Positions 5,238 through 5,728 of a stretch of 5,728 nucleotides of DNA are shown here, one piece after another. Source of the stretch: Methanimicrococcus sp. (GTDB lineage: Archaea; Halobacteriota; Methanosarcinia; Methanosarcinales; Methanosarcinaceae); contig WRNK01000089.1 in NCBI GenBank assembly GCA_009776675.1, forward strand, positions 1 through 5,728. Reading direction: 5' to 3'. The notes beneath the pieces were generated by a model. That model was not told the origin of the DNA, did not search any database, and saw nothing but the letters and a program-made list of their open reading frames with translations. The position numbers were made by a program, and so were the translations under genes. Positions within the stretch are counted from its first letter, which is position 1. Each line of letters starts with the position of its first letter.

Positions 5238-5728
5238 TTATTCACCTAATTTAATGATTGGTTTGTCCTCACCGATTACGAAAACATAGTTTTCGATGGT
5301 TTCTGTATCTGTTTCATTTCCAGAAATAGTCACCACGTTGTTTTTAGAACTGCGGATAACTTTAATTTCTTTGATCTGTCCAACCGTACCACTGTGACGA
5401 CCGCCTGTGATAAAAACTGTGTTTCCAATCTTGTATTCCAACTTTTGAAGGATTTGTTTGTCCGGAAGTGAAATCTGGATTGTGTCTTTTCTCTTGTAGT
5501 CGTTTGAAGCAATAATGTTGCTTCCGTCGTGGAGGTTTAATTGGATTTTGCCACCGGCAACGGTGGTCTTACCGTTGATTCTGCAGATCTTCCATCCGGC
5601 TCTTTCCTCTTCGATTTCGTAGAGGAAGAGACGTCCTTTGGAGTCCTGAAGCATACGATAATATTGATTGTTGATCGGGATGGAAATCACATCGAAAAGA
5701 CCGACCGGAAATTTTAAGTCTTTGCGGG
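5238..5728 (-). CDS. rps4e: Small ribosomal subunit protein S4e (eS4), N-terminal part outside window
   Basis: The C-terminal 162 residues are visible, out of roughly 235-245 usual for archaeal S4e. The frame is open to the right edge: upstream of the GTG at 5690 it reads [13 protein letters not shown], which is ordinary S4e sequence. That GTG is therefore an internal valine and the true start lies beyond the window. Visible parts are the central domain with [14 protein letters not shown] and [20 protein letters not shown], the block [17 protein letters not shown], and a KOW-like RNA-binding motif (about [21 protein letters not shown]), followed by the short C-terminal tail. The N-terminal S4-type RNA-binding domain is missing from view. 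S4e is a 30S subunit protein of archaea and eukaryotes. L5 follows after two bases, as in the standard archaeal order L14-L24-S4e-L5. Confidence 0.95.
   Translation of the reverse strand, partial: RKDLKFPVGLFDVISIPINNQYYRMLQDSKGRLFLYEIEEERAGWKICRINGKTTVAGGKIQLNLHDGSNIIASNDYKRKDTIQISLPDKQILQKLEYKIGNTVFITGGRHSGTVGQIKEIKVIRSSKNNVVTISGNETDTETIENYVFVIGEDKPIIKLGE

Noticed and set aside
5238..5690. S4e starting at the GTG 5690
   Set aside because: The frame continues upstream with typical S4e residues to the window edge, so this GTG is internal.

Overview
The window reads as a stretch of euryarchaeal chromosome, most likely a methanogen of the Methanosarcinales. The evidence is an archaeal-type ribosomal-protein (spc) gene order that includes the archaeal/eukaryotic proteins S4e, L32e and L19e, Shine-Dalgarno sites resembling AGGAGGTGATC, and two secreted proteins ending in the PGF-CTERM signal that archaeosortase A processes. 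The L5 and L6 sequences look to me most like Methanosarcinaceae. The AT-rich, repeat-laden spacer would suit a host-associated genus such as Methanimicrococcus, but that genus-level guess is weak.

Left part (1-1768, plus strand): two tandem paralogues encode exported, cell-surface-anchored proteins of unknown function. The first lacks its first 12 or so codons at the window edge; the second is complete (263 aa). They share the signal peptide, the start of the mature protein and the PGF-CTERM tail, while the middles have diverged. Each gene ends in a hairpin terminator partly built from its last Lys-Lys codons and stop codon.

Centre (1769-2686): about 920 bases with no convincing gene lie between convergent operons. 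They hold two ~139-bp copies of a structured repeat (outer inverted repeat, GCGA-capped hairpin, GGGGTAC/GTACCCC stem, trailing T tract), a strong GC-rich hairpin, a nearly perfect 56-bp tandem duplication, a longer inverted repeat, degenerate ~28-bp repeats, and seven copies of a 12-bp repeat. The 12-bp array lies directly downstream of the ribosomal operon terminator.

Right part (2687-5728, minus strand): a tightly packed ribosomal-protein operon is read right to left as S4e (5' end outside the window), L5, S14, S8, L6, L32e, L19e. Gaps run from one to about eleven bases, and each Shine-Dalgarno overlaps or abuts the end of the preceding gene. S14 (50 aa, zinc-binding) is a short gene that is easily missed. 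The usual archaeal continuation (L18, S5, L30, L15, SecY) is absent: the operon stops after L19e at a strong terminator and runs into the repeat region. This suggests a rearrangement that split the ancestral cluster.
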